A stretch of 48,151 nt of DNA from the NCBI GenBank assembly GCA_017480745.1, contig JAFUSA010000028.1, positions 1-48,151 of the forward strand, given 5' to 3'. Below are positions 1-7,931 of the stretch, piece by piece; positions within the stretch are counted from its first letter, which is position 1, and each line of letters begins with the position of its first letter. The translations under genes were made by a program, and so were the position numbers. The notes under the pieces were generated by a model. That model was not told where the DNA came from. It saw nothing but the letters and a program-made list of their open reading frames with translations, and ran no database searches. The DNA comes from Alphaproteobacteria bacterium (GTDB taxonomy: Bacteria; Pseudomonadota; Alphaproteobacteria; RF32; CAG-239).

Positions 1-564
1 ATGATTATACATTCCCAGCAAACTGCACAGCGCAAGCCAAAACCAATCGCCGCGCTTGTTGTTATAGCATATACACAGCGCATACACAAACGCACCGGCA
101 ACCAACAGACCGGATAAACAATATCCGCGAATATCCGTAACAAGGTAAAATGACGGCGGCATTATAAACACCAAAGCACAAAACAGCAACGAAACCCTAT
201 CGCCAAACAGTCTCCTTATCGGAAATACCCCCAATAAAGATGTTAAAAATAAAATAAAGAAGTTGCCAAAGCGCGACCAAAAAACATTTAATTTATCATT
301 GTCAAAATAATCCCAAAAACGCTCATAAATATAATAGAGCGGAGGATTACCGTCATCAGCAATAACTATTTTCATCATCTCATCAAACGGCTCACGCACC
401 ATAAGCAGTGTCCACATCTCATCATGTGTATTAACATAGCCTCGCATAAGCGGTAAATAAGCGAACAATGCTAACAACAAAAGCAAAAAGTATTTTTGCA
501 AAAAACTTAAACTTTTGTAAAGTTTGACATAATCAGACCAAATTTCTTTAAGGTATTTAATCAT
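1..564 (-). CDS. GT-C family membrane glycosyltransferase, C-terminus cut by window edge
   Basis: An open frame of 188 codons starts at ATG 564 and runs off the window, so only the N-terminal part is visible. It starts MIKYLKEIWSDYVKLYK, followed by a hydrophobic segment at about residues 22-40, then a loop with NTHDEMWTLL and GNPPLYYIYERFW, and further hydrophobic segments. An acidic pair in the first extracytoplasmic loop followed by a (N/H)PPLYY motif is typical of GT-C transferases of the PMT/ArnT superfamily, which move a sugar from a polyprenyl-phosphate carrier in the membrane. The start overlaps the stop of the upstream GT2 synthase by 8 bp, so the two are translationally coupled and probably act in sequence: the GT2 makes the lipid-linked sugar and this protein uses it. 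The acceptor cannot be told from the sequence. Confidence 0.75.
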   Translation of the reverse strand, partial: MIKYLKEIWSDYVKLYKSLSFLQKYFLLLLLALFAYLPLMRGYVNTHDEMWTLLMVREPFDEMMKIVIADDGNPPLYYIYERFWDYFDNDKLNVFWSRFGNFFILFLTSLLGVFPIRRLFGDRVSLLFCALVFIMPPSFYLVTDIRGYCLSGLLVAGAFVYALCICYNNKRGDWFWLALCSLLGMYNH

Positions 565-1309
565 CACTAATTCCGTTTTTCATCATATTTTTTATTTTTC
601 CGCGCATCAAAGAAAGCCTGAGCACATTAATAACCGCTTCTTTGAAAATATTGGAGCTCATTTTTGATTTACCGTTCACTCTGTCGCAAAAAATTATCGG
701 CATTTCTTTAATTTTGGCTTTCATCAGCACATGGCGAAATTTCATTTCAATTTGAAAACAATAACCTTTTGAAAAAACAGTATCCAAATTAAGACGTTCC
801 AAAAAGTTCTTATGATAGCAATTGAACCCACCCGTAAAGTCATGAACATTAGCAAGCAAAACAATCCGTGCGTATAAACTACCGCCCTTAGAAATCAAAC
901 GGCGAATAAAACCCCAGTTTTGTGTTCCGCCGCCTTTTACATAACGTGAGCCTATAACCAAATCATTATTTTCGGCCAAAGCAATCATCTCCGGCAAATA
1001 CTTAGGATCATGCGAAAAATCGGCATCCATACTAAAAAGTAATTCATACCCGCGTTGCATTCCCCATTGAAAACCTTGTATATAGGCAGTTCCAAGACCT
1101 AACTTACCGGAACGATGCATTACAAACAACCTATCATTATAAGTATTATTCGCTACCAAATCATCAACAATTTTGCCTGTGCCGTCAGGAGAATTATCAT
1201 CAACAATCAAAACATTAACTTGGGGAACAGACTTAAAAACCTCCGAAAGCAGTTCGGTTATATTATCTTTTTCATTATATGTGGGAATCACTATCAAAAC
1301 AGACTTCAT
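557..1309 (-). CDS. Polyprenyl-phosphate sugar synthase (DPM1/Ppm1-like GT2)
   Basis: This 250-residue GT-A glycosyltransferase of family 2 has the layout of dolichol/polyprenol-phosphate mannose synthases. Visible are the N-terminal nucleotide-binding strand VLIVIPTYNEKDNI, the VLIVDDNSPDGTG motif near residue 35, the metal-binding FSMDADFSHDP motif near residue 95, and GSRYVKGGG near residue 120. The length matches the soluble single-domain members; no C-terminal membrane domain follows, only a basic amphipathic tail. Such enzymes transfer a hexose from a nucleotide sugar to a polyprenyl phosphate on the cytoplasmic face. It lies immediately upstream of, and overlaps by 8 bp, a GT-C membrane transferase that would consume the product. 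Whether the sugar is mannose, glucose or another hexose is not decidable here. Confidence 0.9.
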   Translation of the reverse strand: MKSVLIVIPTYNEKDNITELLSEVFKSVPQVNVLIVDDNSPDGTGKIVDDLVANNTYNDRLFVMHRSGKLGLGTAYIQGFQWGMQRGYELLFSMDADFSHDPKYLPEMIALAENNDLVIGSRYVKGGGTQNWGFIRRLISKGGSLYARIVLLANVHDFTGGFNCYHKNFLERLNLDTVFSKGYCFQIEMKFRHVLMKAKIKEMPIIFCDRVNGKSKMSSNIFKEAVINVLRLSLMRGKIKNMMKNGISDD

Positions 1310-1524
1310 GGAAAACTCCGTTTATTTATACCATGTTGAATCGATATTGTTTTTTTGTATTTTTTACAAGCTATTTTTACTTTCATACACAGTAAATTCA
1401 ACCCGCAACAGAGTTTTCCCCATACAAAATTATTTTTACATTTCTGACTTGACTTAGAGTAAACTCAAAGGTTTATCTTGCAAATATTCGAGTTAAAAAT
1501 ATATAATAATCAGAGGAAGAAAAA

Positions 1525-2646
1525 ATGGCTATGTGGATAATCATTATGTGGACTGCGCTGGCTCTTACCGGTTCTGCGTTGGTTTACATTAGTAACCGCG
1601 TTTGTAAATTCGGTTTTATTCGTAAATTAACAAAAGATAGTGAAAAACGCAAAGCTTTCATTGGTGGAGGAATCGTTTTCGGAGCATTTTTTGTGGTTGG
1701 TTTACTTATCAATTTTGTCAATGCGGTTGTGTGTATTATATATTTTGCCATGTTCTGGTTGCTCAGCGATTTTATTTTTTATCTGATACATAAAATCCGA
1801 AAACAAGAATTTGAAAGTTATTATGCCGGAGCCTTAGCCTTTTTTGCTACTATTGCGGCTCTATCCGCCGGTTGGTATTTAGATCATAATGTTTGGCAGA
1901 CCGAATATAATTTATCTACCGATAAAAAGGTAAAAAATCTGAAAATTGCCGCTATTGCCGATTCACATACCGGAACAACTTTTAATGCCGACGGTTTTGC
2001 TAAACACTTACAGACAATACAGGCGCAAAATCCCGATTTGGTTATCGTTGCCGGAGATTTCGTTGATGATGATACATCGCGACAAGATATGATAGAAACA
2101 AGCAAAGCTCTTGGCGATTTGCAAACAAAATACGGTGTTTATTTTGTTTTCGGCAATCATGATAAAGGCTATTATGGTGCAGAAAGACGGGGATTCAGCA
2201 GCGCCGATTTAGTAGCAGAACTTGAAAAAAACGGGGTAAAAGTTTTACGTGATGAAGCTGAATTGATTGATGACACATTTTATATAATCGGCCGTCGCGA
2301 TTATTCCGTGGAACGTGAACAGCACGGTGCTCGTAAATCTATGCAGGAATTGATAAAAAACTTAGACACCAGCAAGTATATGATTGTTGCCGATCATCAA
2401 CCGACAGATTATGCCATGCAAGCGCAATCTGGTGTTGACTTGGTAATTTCAGGTCACACACACGGCGGACAGCTATTTCCATTTAATCAAGTTGGTAAAT
2501 GGATTGGAGCAAATGATAGAGTTTACGGTTATGAACGTCGCAATAAAACAAATTTTATCGTAACATCGGGTATCTCTGATTGGGCAATAAAGTTCAAAAC
2601 CGGCACAAAATCCGAGTATGTTTTAATTAACATCAATGCAGAGTGA
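1525..2646 (+). CDS. Membrane-anchored calcineurin-like metallophosphoesterase (YkuE/YaeI type)
   Basis: The protein is 373 residues. The first ~125 residues hold about four hydrophobic segments (roughly 3-23, 45-67, 69-88 and 100-118). A metallophosphoesterase domain follows with the full metal-ligand set: D146-S-H148, GDFVDD at 178-183, GNHD at 210-213, H291 in ADHQP, and GHTHGGQ at 310-316. The GHTHGGQ ending and membrane N-terminus resemble the YkuE/YaeI group of membrane-associated phosphohydrolases, some of which act on lipid-linked substrates; the substrate here is unknown. The start has a good Shine-Dalgarno (AGAGGA at about 1511-1516). It is transcribed divergently from the GT2 gene, and its stop is followed after 75 bp by an exported protein gene. 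Confidence 0.88.
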   Translation: MAMWIIIMWTALALTGSALVYISNRVCKFGFIRKLTKDSEKRKAFIGGGIVFGAFFVVGLLINFVNAVVCIIYFAMFWLLSDFIFYLIHKIRKQEFESYYAGALAFFATIAALSAGWYLDHNVWQTEYNLSTDKKVKNLKIAAIADSHTGTTFNADGFAKHLQTIQAQNPDLVIVAGDFVDDDTSRQDMIETSKALGDLQTKYGVYFVFGNHDKGYYGAERRGFSSADLVAELEKNGVKVLRDEAELIDDTFYIIGRRDYSVEREQHGARKSMQELIKNLDTSKYMIVADHQPTDYAMQAQSGVDLVISGHTHGGQLFPFNQVGKWIGANDRVYGYERRNKTNFIVTSGISDWAIKFKTGTKSEYVLININAE

Positions 2647-2721
2647 AAAAAATAAAATTGATGCTTGCTTTTTTTCTAAATATTGTTAAAGTATAACAAC
2701 TTATTTGTGAAGGAATATGCC

Positions 2722-3501
2722 ATGAATATTAAAAGTGTAGCGTTTTTTTTGATGATTGTTTTATTACAAAACGGCTCAGCCACCGCGCAGGAGCTTGATG
2801 CTTTCGGTTTGGAAAATATGAATGCCGTTAAAATATCTACGGATCAGGCAGCGAAAAATAATGTAAAAACACCAAAAAACACCACCGAAGAAAAAAAGCC
2901 TAATAAACTTGAATCAATAAAGAAAAATCTAAAAATGCTGGTTAAACGCGGTCCTGCTACTATGCCTGAAACAGATAAAAGTCAATCAGACGAAGAGGAA
3001 ACATTGACGGAAGAAGAACGCGAGTTGGCAAAAATTATGAATCCGGAAGAACCAAAAGTTGAAAAAACTCCGATAAACGATTCGCAGCAAGAAGCGGCCG
3101 AGCAAAACACCACTCACGCACAAGATATTGAAAACATAAAAGCCGATGAACAACCTGTTGAACAAAAAGATGCTTCCGACGATGCCGAGGAAAGCAAAAA
3201 CACAGCAAAAGACGAACGCAGTTTGGAATACTTAATGTTTAACATGAACTTATCGGATGAACAGCTTGTTAAAATACAAAAATTGAATGAAGAAAGTTCA
3301 CAAAAAATGGCAGTGTTGATGGAAAAAATAAAACAGCTTAGACAAGAAGTTCGCAACGTTGAAAGCGCAAGTTTAGACAGTTTTGAAACAATTTTAAATG
3401 AAGAACAAAAAGAAAAATTCAAAAATTTGCGCCTGATGTATGAAAGTAACCGCACCGATATAAAAAAGCTTGATCCGGATGTGCTTTCTTTGGGAGAATA
3501 A
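2722..3501 (+). CDS. Exported acidic protein with Spy/CpxP-like C-terminal helices
   Basis: I place the start at ATG 2722 rather than the in-frame ATG at 2683. Position 2722 has GAAGG upstream at a normal distance and yields a clean signal peptide (MNIKSVAFFLMIVLLQNG, then SATAQ before the likely cleavage). The mature part, about 236 residues, has a long low-complexity stretch rich in E, K, D, Q and N and probably disordered (about residues 45-170). The helical end contains MNLSDEQLVKIQKLNEES and a later LNEEQKEKFKNL. Two LxxEQ-like motifs separated by a helix recall Spy/CpxP-family periplasmic proteins, which bind unfolded proteins or metal. The fit is weak in sequence and rests mainly on that motif pair. 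Periplasmic location is likely. No operon partner is obvious. Confidence 0.7.
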   Translation: MNIKSVAFFLMIVLLQNGSATAQELDAFGLENMNAVKISTDQAAKNNVKTPKNTTEEKKPNKLESIKKNLKMLVKRGPATMPETDKSQSDEEETLTEEERELAKIMNPEEPKVEKTPINDSQQEAAEQNTTHAQDIENIKADEQPVEQKDASDDAEESKNTAKDERSLEYLMFNMNLSDEQLVKIQKLNEESSQKMAVLMEKIKQLRQEVRNVESASLDSFETILNEEQKEKFKNLRLMYESNRTDIKKLDPDVLSLGE

Positions 3502-3599
3502 GCCGATTTTGAGAAAATTACAAAAAAATCTACACAACCTGAAAAAAATATATTGCATTGTTAATTTTTTTGTGATAAGAGGTGTAACCGTAAGATGAA

Positions 3600-3676
3600 C
3601 GGAGTGTAGCTCAGCCTGGTAGAGCGCTACGTTCGGGACGTAGAAGTCGCTGGTTCGAATCCCGTCACTCCGACCA
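3600..3676 (+). tRNA. tRNA-Pro (CGG anticodon)
   Basis: The cloverleaf can be folded by eye. Acceptor CGGAGTG pairs with CACTCCG, followed by discriminator A and an encoded CCA end. The D-arm has GCTC/GAGC. The anticodon stem CTACG/CGTAG encloses the loop TTCGGGA, which gives anticodon CGG (reads CCG, proline). The T-loop is TTCGAAT. The T-stem GCTGG opposite CCCGT leaves a central U-C mismatch. A terminator follows directly. Confidence 0.97.
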
Positions 3677-3682
3677 ATATGA

Positions 3683-3706
3683 AAAAGCCACCTTTGGGTG
3701 GCTTTT
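3683..3706 (+). terminator. Rho-independent terminator after tRNA-Pro
   Basis: A perfect stem (AGCCACC pairing with GGTGGCT) with a 4-base loop is flanked by AAAA on the left and TTTT on the right, 6 bp after the tRNA CCA end. The symmetric flanks mean it could also stop transcription coming from the right. Confidence 0.85.
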
Positions 3707-3773
3707 GCATTTGCAGATGAAACAGAAGATGGTATTTACACCACTGCCTGTGTAAGAAACAAACTTAATATGC

Positions 3774-4118
3774 TTAAAACATTCCACCGTTCCAGCCCCA
3801 AAGGTCGACAGGATGGTAGGTTATGTAAACATTTGCGCTGTCAATCCCGTAATCGCTTTGCAAAATGTCACAAATCTCGCCGGTTAAACCCTGACACGAC
3901 GATTTAGAGGCTGAACCAAGCAGTCGTATAGCAATATAAGCACCTTTTTCAATCTTGCGTTCTGCCATATACAGCGCTTTATCGTCCTCAATACACGCCA
4001 TAATATAGGCTTTCGGCTTGCCAAATGCGACAGAAACGGCATCGGTCAGCTTTTTTTGTAAGTCATTTTTCTGATTTACGTCCAGTTTAATACTCATTTT
4101 TGCTTCAATATACGGCAT
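3774..4118 (-). CDS. MIF-like tautomerase
   Basis: This 114-residue protein has the length and pattern of the macrophage migration inhibitory factor/D-dopachrome tautomerase family. It begins Met-Pro, so Met removal exposes the catalytic N-terminal proline. A central segment GKPKAYIMACIEDD fits the beta strand that lines the active site in MIF, and the C-terminal VYITYHPVDLWGWNGGMF matches the VYINYY...GWN-xxxF ending of the family. Family members are trimeric phenylpyruvate/dopachrome tautomerases. Bacterial copies have an unsettled cell role, and in host-associated bacteria a cytokine-mimic role has been proposed elsewhere; nothing here tests that. A Shine-Dalgarno (GGAGATAAGAAA) precedes the start. 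It stands alone between the tRNA terminator and a divergent small ORF. Confidence 0.9.
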   Translation of the reverse strand: MPYIEAKMSIKLDVNQKNDLQKKLTDAVSVAFGKPKAYIMACIEDDKALYMAERKIEKGAYIAIRLLGSASKSSCQGLTGEICDILQSDYGIDSANVYITYHPVDLWGWNGGMF

Positions 4119-4171
4119 TTTCTTATCTCCTTTACCAAAAAAATAATAATTGTTTTAATTATCACCGCAAA

Positions 4172-4408
4172 ATGCAAGATGTCAAAAAAATACGCGAAAC
4201 TCTTTCCACCGCCTCTGACAGACTGTCGGAGCTAAAAATTCAAAAAGAGCTTAATGTCGCTGAAAAAGAGCTAAAGAAAAGAGAAGAAGGTCTGTTTTTA
4301 GACCAAGCACGCATAGATATTGCAACAGAAGACGAAATTGATAATACCCGCGGCACCGACGGCATAGAGTTCAAGCTATATCAGATTTTTGATGTGGAAA
4401 TAGAATGA
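4172..4408 (+). CDS. Small coiled-coil protein of unknown function
   Basis: A 78-codon frame starts at ATG 4172, divergent from the tautomerase gene. It is very rich in K and E (DRLSELKIQKELNVAEKELK...), with heptad spacing that predicts a coiled coil over residues ~5-50, then IDIATEDEIDNTRGTDGIEF and a short hydrophobic end. I recognise no family. There is no good Shine-Dalgarno before this ATG, and the frame also stays open upstream through the tautomerase promoter, so the start is uncertain. It may be a remnant of a larger gene. Support is codon-like composition and a coherent amphipathic pattern only. Confidence 0.4.
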   Translation: MQDVKKIRETLSTASDRLSELKIQKELNVAEKELKKREEGLFLDQARIDIATEDEIDNTRGTDGIEFKLYQIFDVEIE

Positions 4409-4442
4409 ATTTTAAAATTTCAAGCCTGACAGCTACAAATAC

Positions 4443-4463
4443 AAAAAACTTCCACTGGGGAAG
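4443..4463 (-). terminator. Terminator at the end of the five-gene minus-strand operon
   Basis: Read on the minus strand, a CTTCC-ccagt-GGAAG hairpin is followed by TTTTTTG. It lies 6 bp after the stop codon of the ABC-F gene. The stem is short (5 bp), but the U-tract is good. Confidence 0.6.
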
Positions 4464-4468
4464 GTCTT

Positions 4469-6103
4469 TTATATTTTTCTGTCTTTTTTTAGCATTAATT
4501 CTTCTTGATAATAACGATTAACAATATCTTTGTCATACGCTTGGATGCGACCGGATGGTAACATTAACATTCTATCAATTTTAAAATCGCCTAAGAACTC
4601 TAAATCGTGTGAAACCATTAAAATTGTGCCTTGATAATCTTTTAATGCGTCAGCCAATATCTTTTTAGTGACTAAATCTAAGTGGTTTGTCGGCTCATCC
4701 AACAACATAAGATTCGGTTTTTTCATACATAACTTGAGAAGCGCCAAACGGCTTCTTTCTCCCGGTGATAAAGTTTTTACCTCTTGAAACACTTTATCGC
4801 CTGAAAAATTAAACCGCCCCAAGATACTACGGATTTGCTTTTCGGTATATTGTGGACACATTACCTCGTCAATAACACGATTGAAATTCAAAATATTTTC
4901 CTGTTCTTGAGCATAGTACCCAATAATGGCTTTGCTCCATATATTGATATTTCCTTTTTGCGGTTTCAGCAGACCGTTGAGTAATTTTAAAAGTGTTGTC
5001 TTTCCAGCACCATTTTTACCAACAATAATGAAACGTTCATTGGGATAAACTGAAAAATCTATATTTTTCAAAACAGTATGGCTTCCATATGAGAAAAATA
5101 GCCCAGATACGCTTAGCGGTGATTTCTCTGTAGATGTTTCAACATCAAACGAAATATTTGCTTTTTTAGATTTTTGTGGAGCGATAATCATTTCGGCTTT
5201 CATCTTTTCCAACATTTTTTCACGACTTTGAGCTTGTTTTTTTCGTTTACCGGAAGTTCCTTCCATCTTTTGAATAAAAGCTTCTACTTTTTCAATTTTT
5301 TTCATCTGATTGCGAAAAGTCTTTAAAAAATACTCATCGCGCAATCTGATAATATCTAAAAATTCATCATAGGTGTTGGTAAATAATTCACCGGTACGCG
5401 TCTTATCATCTATCATTAAAATTTTATTGGCAGTTGCCCTTAAATACTCTTCATCGTGTGAAACGGAAATAACAGCACCTCTATAATTGTTTATATAATC
5501 CATAATCCAATCTTTAGTTGCTTTATCCAAATGGTTTGTTGGCTCATCAAGCAATAACACGTCGGGATTGGAATAAAGTAATTGCGTAAAAGCTACTCGC
5601 GATTTTTGACCGCCGGATAATTCTTTTAATTTATAATTCAATATATCATTAACGCCGCAACCTATGGCTAATTTAGTAATATCTGTTTCAATGGTGTAAC
5701 CACCTTTTTGTTCAAAAATATTTTGTAATTCTTCGATTTTACCGTATAGAATTTTTTCTTCTTTTTCGGATATATCAGGCCTGGATAATGATATATAAGT
5801 TTGATTGATTTTATCTTCTATACACTTGAGATTGCGCCCTTTTTCAATAAAGTCAAAAACAGTATCCTCCAAAAATTTCTCATCTATTTCTTGCTTTAAC
5901 CAACCGATATTTTTAAAACCACCGACCAACTCAATATTTCCCTCGTGGTCGGTTTCACCTGATATTGCTTTCAAAAGTGTGGTTTTTCCGGCACCATTAT
6001 TGCCTATAATAGCTAAATGATCTCTTTCTCCAATCGAAAATGAGATGTCTTTCAGTACCAAATCTGCACCGTAATATTTTGTCAGTTTATTTACAATCAG
6101 CAT
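4469..6103 (-). CDS. ABC-F family ATPase (soluble, two ABC domains)
   Basis: The protein is 544 residues with two ATP-binding cassettes and no membrane segments, the layout of ABC-F ribosome-associated factors. Domain 1: Walker A GNNGAGKTT (34-42), signature LSGGQKSR (162-169), Walker B LLLDEPTNHLD (183-193). Domain 2: Walker A GKNGAGKTT (362-370), signature LSPGERSR (445-452), LLDEPTNHLD (467-476). A basic linker of ~80 residues (about 245-325, RNQMKKIEKVEAF, GKRKKQAQSREKM) separates them, as in the P-site tRNA interaction motif of this family. ABC-F members either tune translation or protect the ribosome from antibiotics; which applies is not visible. Its start overlaps the end of the upstream PEP-synthase-like gene by 17 bp, so the two are coupled. 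AT-rich like that gene. Confidence 0.92.
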   Translation of the reverse strand: MLIVNKLTKYYGADLVLKDISFSIGERDHLAIIGNNGAGKTTLLKAISGETDHEGNIELVGGFKNIGWLKQEIDEKFLEDTVFDFIEKGRNLKCIEDKINQTYISLSRPDISEKEEKILYGKIEELQNIFEQKGGYTIETDITKLAIGCGVNDILNYKLKELSGGQKSRVAFTQLLYSNPDVLLLDEPTNHLDKATKDWIMDYINNYRGAVISVSHDEEYLRATANKILMIDDKTRTGELFTNTYDEFLDIIRLRDEYFLKTFRNQMKKIEKVEAFIQKMEGTSGKRKKQAQSREKMLEKMKAEMIIAPQKSKKANISFDVETSTEKSPLSVSGLFFSYGSHTVLKNIDFSVYPNERFIIVGKNGAGKTTLLKLLNGLLKPQKGNINIWSKAIIGYYAQEQENILNFNRVIDEVMCPQYTEKQIRSILGRFNFSGDKVFQEVKTLSPGERSRLALLKLCMKKPNLMLLDEPTNHLDLVTKKILADALKDYQGTILMVSHDLEFLGDFKIDRMLMLPSGRIQAYDKDIVNRYYQEELMLKKDRKI

Positions 6104-7931
6104 TTTTTTCTTTCATATATCGTTTATAAAAAAGTTGATACATTTGAACAGAATACTTCGGGTATTTATTATCGAATAAACTTCTGATTTGTTGATCTCT
6201 GATTTGCATATAATCATATGATAATAAATTATTATCTATAAACATGGCAAAGATTTTATTTTTTTCTGCCGCAATACTTAATAAGTACCTTTGAATTTTC
6301 GATAAGGTTTTATTTTTGATAACCTTAGGTGTAAACAACGAAGAAAAAGACATATTTTGTGGCAAAATTGGCAAGGATTTCAAATAGGCATATCGTATAC
6401 TCAACCCCATTGGTAACAACATATCCAATAAAAAGTACAACGAAAGGATTATTTCCTGCCGACGTAACTCATTTTTCAATGATTTATTATTTTTAATATA
6501 CAAACATTCATTAAAGACTTCTTCGTAAAAATCGTGAATCTTATCATATTGGAAATTTTGAGCTAACTCTGAGGCTCTTTCAGAATATTTCCTAAATATA
6601 GAAAATTGATTAAAATTTTGCCATTCGAAATACCAATGATACTTATTGCTATTAGATAACTGAATTTTATTTTTGTATTTTTCCGTCAGGCGTTCTGCAA
6701 CGGTTTCAATGGTTTTTGTCGGAATATTACTTTCATAATACAGAATATAATTACCAAATGTGTTTTCAAATAATAACAAGTTTTTTTTTCTTTTCAGTTC
6801 AATCAAATTGGAAAAATCATAAAAAGATGTCCAATCAATATCAGAAGTTTTATTCCATAGATTATTACCATTAACCTCTAAGATATTTTTATAAGTGTTT
6901 ATATAAATATCATCACCGGTTTTTATTTTGGACAATAAATTTTTTATACCGACCAAACAGGGAATATTCAGCTCCCTAGAAGTAATCGCACTATGGGATA
7001 ATATATCCCCTTCAACAGTCAATATTGCATTTGCTTTGTTAATTGCAGGCATAAAGAGGGTATCTGTATACTCGGATACCAAAATATCATTTTTTTTGAA
7101 GTCAAAAATGGCTGATTTAAGTTTATCCGTTGGCAAAGAACTATCTATACAATAGGCTTTGCCGTGAGCCAAACCATCAGAAGCAACAACACATTCTTGT
7201 GTTTCTTTAGAAAGATAAATTTTTTTAGTAATCGGACGAACTTGAACAATCCACGGATGCCCATTTTTATCCACACACCATTCTATATCTGCATTGGGAT
7301 ATATCTTATCACGAATTTTTTGAATGACCGGTAAAAGATTGTGTAATTGCTCGGTATATTGATATAACCTCCCATTGATGGAAAAATTCATATAGTTTAT
7401 TTTATTGCTTTTTATTTTATATAAGGCATTGGTGGCTTTTGCTTTGCCGTCGACCAATTTATTTGCCAGCCCTCTGACAAAAGAGATAAGGCATAATTTT
7501 TGATTATATTCATCAATTACTTCAGAAAAACACACGCCGGCAATAACTGGTTTAATCATCGCTTGAATAATAACGTTCATATTAACATCAGCTTGTGCAG
7601 ACCGTTGTGCGCTGTCATAAACTTTTTTGATGGCACTATAAATCTCTTGACGGTTAATTTTTACATTGAGTACAGTTGAAAAAAAACCGGCATAAGACTT
7701 CACCTCGCCGTCTTCCTTATTTGCTGAGGAGCGAATGGCTAATTCATTTTTATCAAATGTATTTTTAATTTTTTGATAAATATTTTCCATTTCATTGGCA
7801 TCATTTAAGAGCAGAAGCACATCATTTGCCGGTATAATCATAAATTCAGGAACAGGAATTCCAATTTTTTTCAATGATAATAACCCTTCTGCTTTACCGC
7901 CCAAAGAATCTATATCACTAAGAGACTTCAT
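6087..7931 (-). CDS. PEP-synthase-like phosphotransferase with unusual domain order
   Basis: The protein is 614 residues. Residues 1-235 match the ATP-grasp PEP/pyruvate-binding domain (LGGKAEGLLSL near 10, AIRSSANKEDG at 65-75, VIIQAMIKPVIAGVCFS near 120-136, DIEWCVD at 215-221, WIVQVRPIT at 227-235). Residues 250-352 match the swivelling phosphohistidine domain of PEP-utilising enzymes (EGDILSHSAITSRELNIPCL, catalytic His313). The last ~255 residues fit no family I recognise and take the place of the TIM-barrel or rifampin-binding domain. In PEP synthase the His domain precedes a PEP barrel, and in rifampin phosphotransferase it is C-terminal; here it is central. ATP-driven phosphotransfer through His313 to an unknown acceptor bound by the C-terminal part is inferred. 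The start overlaps the HD-SPASM gene by 14 bp. Confidence 0.85.
   Translation of the reverse strand: MKSLSDIDSLGGKAEGLLSLKKIGIPVPEFMIIPANDVLLLLNDANEMENIYQKIKNTFDKNELAIRSSANKEDGEVKSYAGFFSTVLNVKINRQEIYSAIKKVYDSAQRSAQADVNMNVIIQAMIKPVIAGVCFSEVIDEYNQKLCLISFVRGLANKLVDGKAKATNALYKIKSNKINYMNFSINGRLYQYTEQLHNLLPVIQKIRDKIYPNADIEWCVDKNGHPWIVQVRPITKKIYLSKETQECVVASDGLAHGKAYCIDSSLPTDKLKSAIFDFKKNDILVSEYTDTLFMPAINKANAILTVEGDILSHSAITSRELNIPCLVGIKNLLSKIKTGDDIYINTYKNILEVNGNNLWNKTSDIDWTSFYDFSNLIELKRKKNLLLFENTFGNYILYYESNIPTKTIETVAERLTEKYKNKIQLSNSNKYHWYFEWQNFNQFSIFRKYSERASELAQNFQYDKIHDFYEEVFNECLYIKNNKSLKNELRRQEIILSLYFLLDMLLPMGLSIRYAYLKSLPILPQNMSFSSLFTPKVIKNKTLSKIQRYLLSIAAEKNKIFAMFIDNNLLSYDYMQIRDQQIRSLFDNKYPKYSVQMYQLFYKRYMKEKNADCK

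Noticed and set aside
1478..1507. TTGCAA-18-TATAAT upstream of the phosphoesterase gene at 1525
   Set aside because: The implied start site would fall inside the ribosome-binding site, leaving almost no leader; kept out of the feature list.
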